Shown piece after piece: positions 44,566 through 53,800 of a DNA stretch of 64,000 bases. The stretch's first letter is position 1. Every line of letters starts with the position of its first letter. Where the stretch lies: positions 124,001 through 188,000 of the forward strand of contig NZ_JYMR01000051.1 of assembly GCF_000938255.1 (NCBI RefSeq), in the 5' to 3' direction. The notes under the pieces were generated by a model. That model had not been told where the DNA came from. It searched no databases and saw only the letters and a list, made by a program, of their open reading frames with translations. This DNA is from Bradyrhizobium sp. LTSP849. Lineage in GTDB: Bacteria; Pseudomonadota; Alphaproteobacteria; Rhizobiales; Xanthobacteraceae. Position numbers and translations under genes: made by a program.

Positions 44566-46140
44566 CTAGCGATCCCACCCCACGCGCCTGTCGTCGTTGT
44601 CAGGTCTGGCGCAAGTGAAGCTCGATGCACTGTTACCGTTGCCTCCCGTGTATTTCGGCCATTGCGGGAACGGGCAGAGCGGGCGCGTAAAGGTCACTGC
44701 GCCAGCGGCATTGAGTTTCGAGGCGATCAACTGCTTCGGCCGGTCGGCATTTTCCACCCAATTGGCGATCGGCGTCAGCAGATCGATGGTGTCGGCACCG
44801 GGGCCTCCACCGCAATGGGTGACGCCGGGCAGGGTGTACAGGCGGACATTCTCCCTGCCGCGATCGTCAACGGCCTCCCGAAGGCGCTCGACGAACCGCA
44901 CCGAACCGGCGGCCGGTACCAGCGGGTCCTCGCCGCCGGTCCAGACGATCAGCTTGCCGCCTTCGCCGACATATTTGGCAATGCCGCGCAGCGAACCCGT
45001 CATGTCGTCGATCATGTCGAACCGGTTCGTGATGTATGAGAAGTCCCTCTGGAGATCGAAGCTCGAAATGGGAAATGCCGGGTTGTTGTAAGCCATGGCC
45101 AGGAAGCCCTGACCGAGCCCTTGCCCGCCACCGGCCACCGCACTCAGCCCGCTCACGAGGTTACCGAGGCCGTAGGGTGCTCCGACCACCTCATGATTGA
45201 GCAGCAGATCGCTCTGGAGTGTCTTGACCGCCGTCACCTCGGCTGCCGTCAGGCATGACGGCGTGTCGGCGCCCTTGGCGCACGCCAGCGCTGCCGGGTC
45301 GAAATGGCATTTGCCGGGGTTGGAGATGATGCCGTCGGCAATTCCGTCGAGCGCATCGCACTTTGCGATTTGCGCGTTGTAGAGCGCTGTCAGCTTCGCC
45401 GGGAAAGTTGCCGGATTGACGGTGCTCGTGACGTTGACGACGCGGGCCCACACGGCTGTCAGGCCGGCCATGTCGCCGCCGCCGCCGCGCTCATAGGCAT
45501 GGCCCCAAACGCCGTCACCGCCGATCACGCCATCATAGTCCTTGCCGAATCGCTCGGCGGCGACGGATGCATTCTTGCCGCCGTTCGAGCAGCCATCGAA
45601 ATACCGATAATGTGCGGGCTTGCCGTAATAGGCATGGATCAGCGCACGGGCGACCGTGTCGGTGTCGCCGATCGCGGTGTAGGCGTATCCGAGGACGAGT
45701 TGTTGGTCGCCGGCGAAGGTGGGGCCGGGATACTGCGCCGCCCGGTGCCCGCCATTGGAAGCGCCGATGGTGTAACCCTGGGCGAGCAGGTTCACGTTGT
45801 AGGCCGCGGGTGCATTTGTCGCGATCGTACCGTCGAAACCGCCGCCGCCGAGATGGAGATACCGCCCCTTCCAATTCGCCGGCATCCGCACCTGGATGTC
45901 GGTCTGAGGCGCAACGGTGGCGAGCACGTTGCAATAGGCCGGCGTCGCGCCATTGGCGGGAACCATGGAAGCGCTGGTGATCGTCGTGTTTGGGATCGAT
46001 AGCGACGCGAGAGCGGCGCATGGGGTTGTGGTAGGCGCCTGGCCAGCGGCTGAGGCGCTGGCAGCCAGCAATGATCCCGCGAATGCAACTCCAGCCGATG
46101 CCAAACGAGATGAGTTCGAGCGCGAGCCGCGTCTGCTCAT
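44566..46140 (-). CDS. Tannase/feruloyl esterase-family hydrolase, exported
   Basis: 524 residues. Signal peptide about 1-32 (ASASAA). The family's CS-D-HC catalytic arrangement is visible: Ser185 in FDGCSNGGKN, Asp in GGEDPLVPA and His in PGVTHCGGG, with Cys next to Ser and His. A Ca-binding-type loop CDALDGIADGIISNPGKC lies in the lid. Such enzymes hydrolyse esters of gallate or hydroxycinnamates outside the cytoplasm. With TetR operator 3 upstream it fits as the extracytoplasmic first step releasing an aryl acid for the importer and PaaK (inference). Confidence 0.88.
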   Translation of the reverse strand: MSRRGSRSNSSRLASAGVAFAGSLLAASASAAGQAPTTTPCAALASLSIPNTTITSASMVPANGATPAYCNVLATVAPQTDIQVRMPANWKGRYLHLGGGGFDGTIATNAPAAYNVNLLAQGYTIGASNGGHRAAQYPGPTFAGDQQLVLGYAYTAIGDTDTVARALIHAYYGKPAHYRYFDGCSNGGKNASVAAERFGKDYDGVIGGDGVWGHAYERGGGGDMAGLTAVWARVVNVTSTVNPATFPAKLTALYNAQIAKCDALDGIADGIISNPGKCHFDPAALACAKGADTPSCLTAAEVTAVKTLQSDLLLNHEVVGAPYGLGNLVSGLSAVAGGGQGLGQGFLAMAYNNPAFPISSFDLQRDFSYITNRFDMIDDMTGSLRGIAKYVGEGGKLIVWTGGEDPLVPAAGSVRFVERLREAVDDRGRENVRLYTLPGVTHCGGGPGADTIDLLTPIANWVENADRPKQLIASKLNAAGAVTFTRPLCPFPQWPKYTGGNGNSASSFTCARPDNDDRRVGWDR

Positions 46141-46190
46141 TGGTACCCTCCCTGTTGAAATTTGGCTCCCCGATAGGGAGACCTATTGTG

Positions 46191-46220
46191 TGGCTAAGAT
46201 TGACCGTCCGGTCGGTCAAT
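46191..46220 (-). promoter_or_regulatory. TetR operator 3 with leftward promoter (tannase)
   Basis: Perfect palindrome ATTGACCG-N6-CGGTCAAT at 46199-46220. On the minus strand, -35 TTGACC (46214-46219) and -10 TAGCCA (46191-46196) are 17 bases apart, the -35 inside the operator as at operator 2. It is 59 bases before the tannase start. Confidence 0.78.
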
Positions 46221-46401
46221 GCAAGAGCTTTTGCGGGGCGGAGCAAATTTCGCGGGAAATGCCAGGGCGGACCCATGAAGCGTCCGCGCAATTCGAGACG
46301 AGACCTCGCGGGGCCAGGTAGGCCTGGCGCAAACCGGACACCTATGAGCACGTGCGATCCGGGCAGGGGCAGCCGCTCTTCGTTCTCGACCAAAATTTCT
46401 A

Positions 46402-46430
46402 TTGTCCCTGGTTTTTGACGCCTCTAGCAT
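46402..46430 (+). promoter_or_regulatory. Possible promoter of the oligosaccharide-type ABC operon
   Basis: TTGTCC (46402-46407) and TAGCAT (46425-46430), 17 bases apart, 43 bases before the start of the binding-protein gene. The rest of the gene-free stretch 46221-46473 shows nothing else clear. Confidence 0.35.
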
Positions 46431-46473
46431 TCTTCGCAACCGTGTCGAGACAAACTGCACCGGGAGGAAGACG

Positions 46474-48375
46474 ATGCGCTGCATTCGTGCACTTCTGCTG
46501 GTTGCGTGCGTTCTCCTGCCGTTGCCGTTCCTGTTGGCGACTTCGGGCCATGCGCAGGGCATTCCGCAGAACATCCCCAGGAAGGAATTGCTGATCCTGG
46601 AAAACCCCGAAGGGACCGTCAAGAACGCCGGATGGTTCAATATCTGGGCCATCAATGCCGGATCGCAGTCGAACGGATTGCAGCAGGTCGCCCTCGATAC
46701 GCTCTGGTACATTGATCCCGAGAGCGGCCTCGACGGCGTCTGGGACAATTCGCTGGCCGCCGACAAGCCGCAATACAATGCCGATTTCACCGAGATGACG
46801 GCGAAGCTCCGCAAGGGGATCTATTGGAGTGACGGAATCGAGTTCACCGCCGATGATGTCGTCTCAACGGTCACGACGCAGATCAAGAATCCTGGGATGC
46901 GTTTCAGCGCGGTGCTGGCCAGCAACGTGGCGACCGTCGATGCGCCGGATCCTTATACGGTGGTGTTCAAGCTCAAGAAGCCAAACTCACGCTTCCACGC
47001 CAACTTCACGGTGCGATGGGGAGCGGTGTGGATCCTGCCCAAGCATGTTTTCGAGAAGGAGGCAGACCCGACCAGGTTCGATTTCAACAAGCCGGTTTCG
47101 CTCGGCGCCTATGTGCTCAACAGCTACGATCCCGATGGCAAATGGTACATCTGGCAATTGCGCGACGACTGGCAGCGCACCACGCTCGGGCGGTACGGCA
47201 AGCCGGGGCCGAAATATCTCGCCTACATCGATCCCGGCCCACCGGACAAGCGGGTCATTGCGCAGCTCAACCACGAACTCGATGTGATCCATGACATCGC
47301 GCCCGAGGGCATGTTTGCTCTCGCCAAGCAAAGCAAGGTAACGCGGGCCTGGTTCAAGGGTTTTCCCTATGGCCATCCCGATCCGACGCTCCCGGCGGTG
47401 ATCTTCAACACCCAGAACGAGCTGTTCAGGAATCCTGACGTGCGCTGGGCGTTGGCGCTCTTGATCGACATCAAGGCGGTGTCGATGGCGGCCTATCGCG
47501 GCGCCGCCACCATAACGGCCATCGGCGTGCCGCCGACTGGCGCCCATCCGGCAACCTATCATCAGCCGATGGAAGAATGGCTCAAGGGTTTTGAGATCGA
47601 CACCGGCAAGCGCAAGATCAAGCCGTACGATCCAATGATAGGCAAGCAGATCGCCGAGATGCTGCGGCCTTCAATGGGCGAGCAGATCCCGTCCGATCCC
47701 GCGGAAATCGCCCGTGCCTTCGGCATGGGTTGGTGGAAGGTCGATCCGCAGGCCGCGCAGGAGCTTTTGGAGAAGGCCGGTTTCGCCAAGCGCGGCGGCG
47801 CCTGGACCACGCCGGACGGCAAACCCTTCATCGTCCGTGTCATGGTCGAAGGCGACCTGCGCCCGGTGATGACGCGCGCCGGCACCATGATCGTGCAGCT
47901 CTGGAAGCAGGCGGGCATCGACGCAAGGATCGATGTCGCCCAAGGAACGCTGCCGACGCGACGGGCGGCCGGCGATTTCGATACGTTCATCGGCTGGAGC
48001 GTCGAGACCTGGGGCGGCCACCCGGACTTGTCCTACTTTCTCGACAGCTGGCACTCGCAGTTCGTCGCCGAGCCCGGCAAATCCCAGCCGCTGCGCAACT
48101 GGCAGCGCTGGTCGAGCCCCGCGCTGGACAAGATCATCGAGAGCATCCGCACGGTGGGCTTCGACGATCCGAAATCGATCGAGCTCGGCAAGGACTACAT
48201 CAAGCTCGCAGTGAAAGAGATGCCGACTATCCCGCTGATGGCTTACAATGTCTTCACCGCGATGGACCAGACTTACTGGACGGGATTTCCGACGTCGGAA
48301 AATCCTTACGCCAATCCGGTGCCGAACTGGGGCAATTCGCGCTATATGCTCGTCAAGCTCAAGCCGGCCGGCTAG
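46474..48375 (+). CDS. Oligopeptide/oligosaccharide-type ABC binding protein (SBP family 5)
   Basis: 633 residues from ATG 46474 (CGGGAGGAAG upstream). Signal peptide about 1-27 (GHAQG). SBP_bac_5 landmarks include LRKGIYWSDGIEFTADDV and the late WSVETWGGHPDLSY. It is longer than usual DppA/OppA (about 540). Family 5 proteins bind peptides, opines or plant-type oligosaccharides; the co-transcribed GH51 gene favours an arabinose-containing oligosaccharide (inference). Confidence 0.88.
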   Translation: MRCIRALLLVACVLLPLPFLLATSGHAQGIPQNIPRKELLILENPEGTVKNAGWFNIWAINAGSQSNGLQQVALDTLWYIDPESGLDGVWDNSLAADKPQYNADFTEMTAKLRKGIYWSDGIEFTADDVVSTVTTQIKNPGMRFSAVLASNVATVDAPDPYTVVFKLKKPNSRFHANFTVRWGAVWILPKHVFEKEADPTRFDFNKPVSLGAYVLNSYDPDGKWYIWQLRDDWQRTTLGRYGKPGPKYLAYIDPGPPDKRVIAQLNHELDVIHDIAPEGMFALAKQSKVTRAWFKGFPYGHPDPTLPAVIFNTQNELFRNPDVRWALALLIDIKAVSMAAYRGAATITAIGVPPTGAHPATYHQPMEEWLKGFEIDTGKRKIKPYDPMIGKQIAEMLRPSMGEQIPSDPAEIARAFGMGWWKVDPQAAQELLEKAGFAKRGGAWTTPDGKPFIVRVMVEGDLRPVMTRAGTMIVQLWKQAGIDARIDVAQGTLPTRRAAGDFDTFIGWSVETWGGHPDLSYFLDSWHSQFVAEPGKSQPLRNWQRWSSPALDKIIESIRTVGFDDPKSIELGKDYIKLAVKEMPTIPLMAYNVFTAMDQTYWTGFPTSENPYANPVPNWGNSRYMLVKLKPAG

Positions 48376-48395
48376 GACGTGATGAGGAAGCGGCG

Positions 48396-49466
48396 ATGGC
48401 ATCTCTCGGACGGCCGGTCGTGTCTGTCCGAACGCTGCGGTCCGGCGTCCTGGGAGCGCCGATGATCGGATATCTCGCCTATGTGGGCCGGCGGCTTGCG
48501 CAGTTCGTGCTCGTGGTTTTCATCGGCATCAACCTCGCTTATGTCATAACCCATGCCTCGCCGATCGATCCCGTCGAGCAGTCGATCTCGGCGGTCACCT
48601 CCTATGGCAACACGGCTCCGGAGGCGATTGAGCAGATGCGCACCTCGCTGCGCGAGCTCTACGGACTGGGCGGCTCGCCCGTCGCGCAATATCTGGTGTT
48701 CTGGAAGAGGATCCTGGGCGTCGATTTCGGTCCCTCGATGTCGGCGTTCCCAACGCCCGTCTCCACCTTGATCGGCCGTGCGCTGCCCTGGACCGCCGGG
48801 CTGCTCGTGGTCTCGACCATCGTCGCCTGGGGACTCGGAAGCCTGCTTGGCGGACTTGCCGGCTATTACCGGAACAGCCGCGGGCTGAAGCTGATGGGCG
48901 TGATCGCCATGGGGCTGCACCCGATCCCTTACTACATCCTCGCGCTCGTGCTGCTGATCGTGTTCGGCTTCATCTGGCCGGTACTTCCGATCAGCGGCGG
49001 ATCCGCGATGAACCTGCCGCAGACCTTGACGTTTGATTTCGTCATCAGCGTTTTGCAGCACGCCATCCTGCCCGCGCTCTCGCTGATCCTGATCGGCGTG
49101 GGCAGCTGGTTCCTTGGTATGCGCGCGCTGGTGTCCAATGTCGTGACCGAAGATTATGTCGTCTATGCCGAACTGGCGGGCGTCCGGCCCTGGCGTGTGT
49201 TGTCATCGTATGTGATGCGCAATGCGCTGCCGCCGCAGCTGACCGGGCTCGCCATCTCGCTCGGCGGCATCTTCAACGGTGCGGTGATCACCGAAAAGGT
49301 GTTTGGCTATCCCGGTGTCGGCTCGCTGCTGGTCGACGCCGTCTATGCGGGGGACTATGGGCTCGTGCTCGGTGTGACCACTGTCTCTATCCTCGGCGTC
49401 TCGATCGGCGTGCTCGTGATCGATCTCCTGTATCCACTGCTCGATCCCAGGATAAAGGTCAGCTGA
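48396..49466 (+). CDS. Dpp-type ABC transporter permease 1
   Basis: 356 residues if started at ATG 48396 (GAGGAAG upstream). ATG 48462, with GGGAG upstream and MIGYLAYVGRRLAQFV next, gives a more usual DppB-like N-terminus (334 residues). About six helices and the permease loop YVVYAELAGVRPWRVLSSYV. Stop overlaps the next ATG. Confidence 0.88.
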   Translation: MASLGRPVVSVRTLRSGVLGAPMIGYLAYVGRRLAQFVLVVFIGINLAYVITHASPIDPVEQSISAVTSYGNTAPEAIEQMRTSLRELYGLGGSPVAQYLVFWKRILGVDFGPSMSAFPTPVSTLIGRALPWTAGLLVVSTIVAWGLGSLLGGLAGYYRNSRGLKLMGVIAMGLHPIPYYILALVLLIVFGFIWPVLPISGGSAMNLPQTLTFDFVISVLQHAILPALSLILIGVGSWFLGMRALVSNVVTEDYVVYAELAGVRPWRVLSSYVMRNALPPQLTGLAISLGGIFNGAVITEKVFGYPGVGSLLVDAVYAGDYGLVLGVTTVSILGVSIGVLVIDLLYPLLDPRIKVS

Positions 49467-50329
49467 TGGCTGCAATCCTGCGCGACCTGCTGCGCTACAA
49501 CGCCGAATTCCGGATCGGTGCCGCCCTGATCTCCGTCGTGCTGCTGTTGTCGGTGCTGGCGAGCTTCTCGCCTTATCCGCCGCAGGATGTCTATGTGGTG
49601 CCGCCGGATGTGCCGCCGTCGCTGACCTACTGGTTCGGCACCACGTCGCGCGGCCAGGACGTGTTCTGGCAGTTGACCTTTGCTATCCGCAATACCCTGC
49701 TGTTTGGCTGCACCGTGGCATTGATCAGCCGTCTGCTGGCGCTCGTGGTCGGGCTGGTCAGCGGCTACAAGGGAGGCTGGATCGATCGGGTGCTGATGTC
49801 GGTGAATGACACCTTCATCGTCATCCCTCTGCTGCCGATCCTGGTGCTGTTCTATTTCGTGATGCGCGATCGCATGTCCTGGCTGCTGTTGGCGCTGATC
49901 ATGGCCTGCCTCGGCTGGGCCTATGACGCGCGGCTGATCCGCGCGGTGGCCATGAGTCTGAAGGCGCGCGAATTCACGCAGAGCAGCCTGTTCTCCGGCA
50001 TGAGCACGCGCGAGATCCTGGTTCAGGAGCACTTGCCCTATGTGATGCCGATCGTCTTCTCGACGACGATGAACAACATGGTATGGTCGATCGGGTTGGA
50101 GGTGACACTGGCAGTGCTCGGCTTCACCGACATCAACACGCCGACGATCGGCGGCATGATCTACTGGGCCAACCAGCACACCGCGATGGTAGCGGGAGTC
50201 TGGTGGTGGATCGCCTTTCCGACCATCGCTGTGATCATGACCTTCATCGGGCTGTTCCTGCTGGCGGTATCGATGAACGACTATATCGATCCGCGCAGCC
50301 GTCTCCGCAGCTTCGGAGAGGTATCTTGA
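49466..50329 (+). CDS. Dpp-type ABC transporter permease 2
   Basis: 287 residues. The ATG shares a base with the upstream stop (TGATG). DppC-like: hydrophilic N-terminus, GTTSRGQDVFWQL, about five or six helices and the permease loop REFTQSSLFSGMSTREILVQ. Stop overlaps the first ATPase start the same way. Confidence 0.9.
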   Translation: MAAILRDLLRYNAEFRIGAALISVVLLLSVLASFSPYPPQDVYVVPPDVPPSLTYWFGTTSRGQDVFWQLTFAIRNTLLFGCTVALISRLLALVVGLVSGYKGGWIDRVLMSVNDTFIVIPLLPILVLFYFVMRDRMSWLLLALIMACLGWAYDARLIRAVAMSLKAREFTQSSLFSGMSTREILVQEHLPYVMPIVFSTTMNNMVWSIGLEVTLAVLGFTDINTPTIGGMIYWANQHTAMVAGVWWWIAFPTIAVIMTFIGLFLLAVSMNDYIDPRSRLRSFGEVS

Positions 50330-51360
50330 TGCTGGCGGAGGCGACGCAAGCAGAGCCGCCCGAAGAGGCGCAGCCGGTCCTGTGGGTCCGCGACCTGAAG
50401 GCTCATTTCCGGACCGATCGATTCGGCATCAAGCGCGTCGTCAAGGCGGTCGACGGCATCAGCTTCGCGGTTCGCCGCGGCGAGATCTATGGGCTAGCCG
50501 GTGAATCCAGCTCCGGCAAGACCACGCTGCTCAAGGCAATCGTCGGGGCAGTCAGGCCGCCGTTAGAGGTGGTCGGCGGCCAGGTGGATTTCGCATTCCT
50601 GGCCGGCTACGGCGGCTTGCACCGCGCGCCACCGGCTGAGGTGGCGCGGATTCGATGGCGGCATTTATCCTATATTATGCAGGGCTCGATGAATGTGCTG
50701 AACCCGGTGCGTCGGCTCCGATCAGCCTTCGTTGACTTCGCCTATCCGCATATTGGCGGCAGCCGCCGGCAATTCGAGCGGGAGGTGGTCGCCCATCTGG
50801 CGCGCCTCAAGCTCGACGCTTCGGTGCTGGCGGCCTACCCGCACGAGCTGTCTGGCGGCATGCGTCAACGCGCCACCATCGCGCTCGCCACCATCTGCCG
50901 TCCTGATGTTATCCTTGCCGACGAGCCCACGACCGCGCTCGACGTCGTGGTGCAGAAGGAGGTGCTTGGTATGATCAGCAGTATCAGGCGCGAGATCGGC
51001 TCGTCGGTGCTGTTGGTGACCCATGATCTGGGCGTGCACGCGCATGTGAGTGATCGCCTTGGCATCATGTATGCCGGCCGCCTGATCGAGGAGGCCGCGA
51101 AGGTGGAGATATTCCGCAACCCGCTGCATCCTTACACGCGGCATCTCATTACCAGCCTGCCTCGGATCGGCGATGACGTCTCCCGCGAGGGACTTGTCGG
51201 CGCACCGCCAAATCTCGCCGATCCGCCTCCGGGGTGCCGCTTCCACCCGCGATGCCCGCTCGCGATGGAGATCTGCAAGTGCGAGGTCCCCGCAATGCTG
51301 GAGACTGCGCCCGGGCACCGCGTCGCCTGCTTTGCCGTCAACCGGAGCGAGGAGGCATGA
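50329..51360 (+). CDS. Dpp-type ABC transporter ATPase 1 (DppD-like)
   Basis: 343 residues from ATG 50329, which shares a base with the permease stop. Walker A GESSSGKTT (note Ser-Ser in place of the usual SGS), signature LSGGMRQRATIALA, Walker B VILADEPTTALD. C-terminal oligopeptide_HPY motif GCRFHPRCPLAMEICK. Its upstream open frame is shadow of the permease. TGA overlaps the next ATG by 4 bases. Confidence 0.92.
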   Translation: MLAEATQAEPPEEAQPVLWVRDLKAHFRTDRFGIKRVVKAVDGISFAVRRGEIYGLAGESSSGKTTLLKAIVGAVRPPLEVVGGQVDFAFLAGYGGLHRAPPAEVARIRWRHLSYIMQGSMNVLNPVRRLRSAFVDFAYPHIGGSRRQFEREVVAHLARLKLDASVLAAYPHELSGGMRQRATIALATICRPDVILADEPTTALDVVVQKEVLGMISSIRREIGSSVLLVTHDLGVHAHVSDRLGIMYAGRLIEEAAKVEIFRNPLHPYTRHLITSLPRIGDDVSREGLVGAPPNLADPPPGCRFHPRCPLAMEICKCEVPAMLETAPGHRVACFAVNRSEEA

Positions 51361-52220
51361 GCGAGCTGCTGCTCGATGTGTGCCAGGTCAGCAAGACCTT
51401 CACCCGGGGAGGACTCTTGTCAGGCCAGCGAATTGCGGCGGTCAAGGACGTGAGCTTCCAACTCGACGCAGGGCGGCCCGAGATCTTTGCCATCATTGGC
51501 GAATCCGGCAGCGGCAAGACCACGCTCTCGCGGATGATCCTGAATATCGAGGCGCCCACCAGCGGCAAACTGTTGTTCGATGGCGTCGACCTTGCGACCA
51601 TCCGCACCGGTGCCCATCGCCGTGCCTTCATGCACAAGGTGCAGCCGGTCTTCCAGAATCCGTTCGAGTCTTTCAACCCGCTGAAGCGGATCGAGCGCTA
51701 TTTGTTCATGACGCAGCGCCGTTTCATCGCGGCGGGCCGGCAGATCCCGCCCGAGATGGCCGTCGACGAGGCGCTGCACAAGGTTGGACTGTCGCTGAGG
51801 GAGGTGCGCGGTCGATACCCACACGAGCTTTCCGGCGGGCAGCTTCAGCGGGTAGCGATCGCCCGCGCGCTGCTGGCCAATCCGAAGCTGATCGTGGCTG
51901 ACGAGCCGGTGTCGATGGTCGATGCGTCACTGCGCATATCCATCGTCAACCTGTTCAAGACGCTGCGTGACGATCTCGGCATCTCCATCATCTATGTCAC
52001 CCATGATCTGGCGACCGCCTATTACATCAGCGACCGCATCATGATCATGCGGCAGGGCAGCGTCGTCGAAAGCGGCGACGCGAGAACGGTGTTGATGGCA
52101 CCACAGCATCCCTATTCGCGTCAGTTGCGCGAAGCTGCGTTATTGCCTGAAATTGCGGCGGCCCTTCCTGCCGACATAACCTATCTCACCAGCCCCAGGC
52201 CATCCGAGAGGCGAACATGA
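51357..52220 (+). CDS. Dpp-type ABC transporter ATPase 2 (DppF-like)
   Basis: 287 residues from ATG 51357. Walker A GESGSGKTT, Q-loop VQPVFQNPFESFNPLK, signature LSGGQLQRVAIARAL, Walker B LIVADEPVSMVDAS. Lacks the Cys-rich HPY end present in ATPase 1. Its stop overlaps the ATG of the GH51 gene by 4 bases, so the transporter and the enzyme are coupled. Confidence 0.92.
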   Translation: MSELLLDVCQVSKTFTRGGLLSGQRIAAVKDVSFQLDAGRPEIFAIIGESGSGKTTLSRMILNIEAPTSGKLLFDGVDLATIRTGAHRRAFMHKVQPVFQNPFESFNPLKRIERYLFMTQRRFIAAGRQIPPEMAVDEALHKVGLSLREVRGRYPHELSGGQLQRVAIARALLANPKLIVADEPVSMVDASLRISIVNLFKTLRDDLGISIIYVTHDLATAYYISDRIMIMRQGSVVESGDARTVLMAPQHPYSRQLREAALLPEIAAALPADITYLTSPRPSERRT

Positions 52221-53761
52221 GAAAAGCAAATGTTCTGATGGATCGCGATTTTGCCATCGGGCACACGGACCCGCGTTTGTTCGGCGCCTTCGTCGAGCAC
52301 CTTGGGCGCTGCGTCTATGGCGGCATCTACGAGCCCGGTCATCCAACTGCGGACAAAAGCGGCTTTCGCGGCGATGTGCTGGCGTTGGTCAGGGAGCTCG
52401 GCCCGACCATCATCAGGTATCCCGGCGGCAATTTCGTTTCTGGATATAATTGGGAGGACGGCGTCGGCCCGGTGGACAGGCGTCCGGCGCGTCTCGACCT
52501 CGCGTGGTTTAGCACCGAGCCCAATAAATTCGGCACCAATGAGTTCATCGACTGGTGCAAGGCCGCCGAGGTCGAGCCGATGATGGCGGTCAATCTCGGC
52601 ACCAGGGGCGGGGATGCCGCCCGCAATCTGGTCGAATACTGCAACCATCCGGGCGGGTCGGCGTGGTCGGATCTGCGCCGCGCTCACGGATGGGAGAAGC
52701 CGCACAATGTCAGGTTCTGGTGTCTGGGCAACGAAATGGACGGTCCATGGCAGATGGAGCACAAGAGCGCCGACGCCTACGGCACGATCGCGCGCGAAGC
52801 GGCCAAGATGATGCGGTGGGTGGATCCGACCATAGAGCTTGCGGCGTGCGGCTCGTCTGGGCGAAACATGCCGACATTCGGCCAGTGGGAAGACGCCGTG
52901 ATCGAGCACACGTTCGATCATGCCGAGTACATCTCGCTTCATACCTATCTCAACAATTACAAGCAGGACGCTGCATCCTTCCTCGCCAGCTCCGACCTGA
53001 TGGACAACTTCATCGACGAGGTTGTCGCGCTGGCGGACGCGGTGGCGGCCAAGCGGCGCTCCAGCAAGCGCATGATGCTGAGCTTCGATGAATGGAATGT
53101 CTGGTATCGGACCCGCCGCAACCGAGCCGATCGGGTCAAGGAGGGCTGGCCGGTGGCGCCGTCGATCCTGGAAGAAATCTACACCATGGAGGACGCGCTC
53201 GCCTTCGGTGGCGCCTGCATTTCGCTGCTCAATCACGCCGATCGGGTGAGAACGGCCTGTCTTGCGCAGCTCGTCAACGCGATCGCACCGATCATGACCG
53301 AGACCGGTGGCAGCGCATGGCGCCAGACCATTTTCTTTCCGTTTGCGCATATGAGTCGCCTCGGACGTGGCAAGGTTCTGCGCACCCAGGTCGAGTCGGA
53401 CACCTACGATTCGTCATATTTCGATCCGCGCGGCATCCAGGAATTCACCTTTCCGGTGTCGAACGTGGCCTATCTCAAGATCGCGGCGGTCGCGGGGGAA
53501 GCGGGCGGTCTTTCGCTCTTCATGCTCAATCGCGATCTGAAGCAGGAGATGGAGGTGAGCCTTGAGGCCCGGAGCTTTGGCCGACTCATCGTGAGTGAGG
53601 CGCTCGAATTGTGTCACGACGATCTCCAGGCGACCAACACCAGGGACGCGGCGGGGCGGGTGAAGCCGGAGCCGTTGCAGGGCGTCGCCATCGACGGCAC
53701 GCGAATGCGAGCGACGCTGAAGCCGGCGTCATGGAATGTAGTCCACTTGTCGGCCCAGTAA
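52217..53761 (+). CDS. GH51 alpha-L-arabinofuranosidase
   Basis: 514 residues, no signal peptide, so cytoplasmic. Catalytic acid/base Glu173 (LGNEMDGPW) and nucleophile Glu292 (SFDEWNVWY) are in the GH51 positions. N-terminal LFGAFVEHLGRCVYGGIYEP is also typical. Removes terminal arabinofuranose from arabino-oligosaccharides taken up by the linked importer. Length matches the family. Convergent with the giant kinase gene, 39 bases apart. Confidence 0.93.
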   Translation: MRKANVLMDRDFAIGHTDPRLFGAFVEHLGRCVYGGIYEPGHPTADKSGFRGDVLALVRELGPTIIRYPGGNFVSGYNWEDGVGPVDRRPARLDLAWFSTEPNKFGTNEFIDWCKAAEVEPMMAVNLGTRGGDAARNLVEYCNHPGGSAWSDLRRAHGWEKPHNVRFWCLGNEMDGPWQMEHKSADAYGTIAREAAKMMRWVDPTIELAACGSSGRNMPTFGQWEDAVIEHTFDHAEYISLHTYLNNYKQDAASFLASSDLMDNFIDEVVALADAVAAKRRSSKRMMLSFDEWNVWYRTRRNRADRVKEGWPVAPSILEEIYTMEDALAFGGACISLLNHADRVRTACLAQLVNAIAPIMTETGGSAWRQTIFFPFAHMSRLGRGKVLRTQVESDTYDSSYFDPRGIQEFTFPVSNVAYLKIAAVAGEAGGLSLFMLNRDLKQEMEVSLEARSFGRLIVSEALELCHDDLQATNTRDAAGRVKPEPLQGVAIDGTRMRATLKPASWNVVHLSAQ

Positions 53762-53800
53762 AATTACAGGCAGGATTTGCCGGTCGATCGCCGCGCGAGA

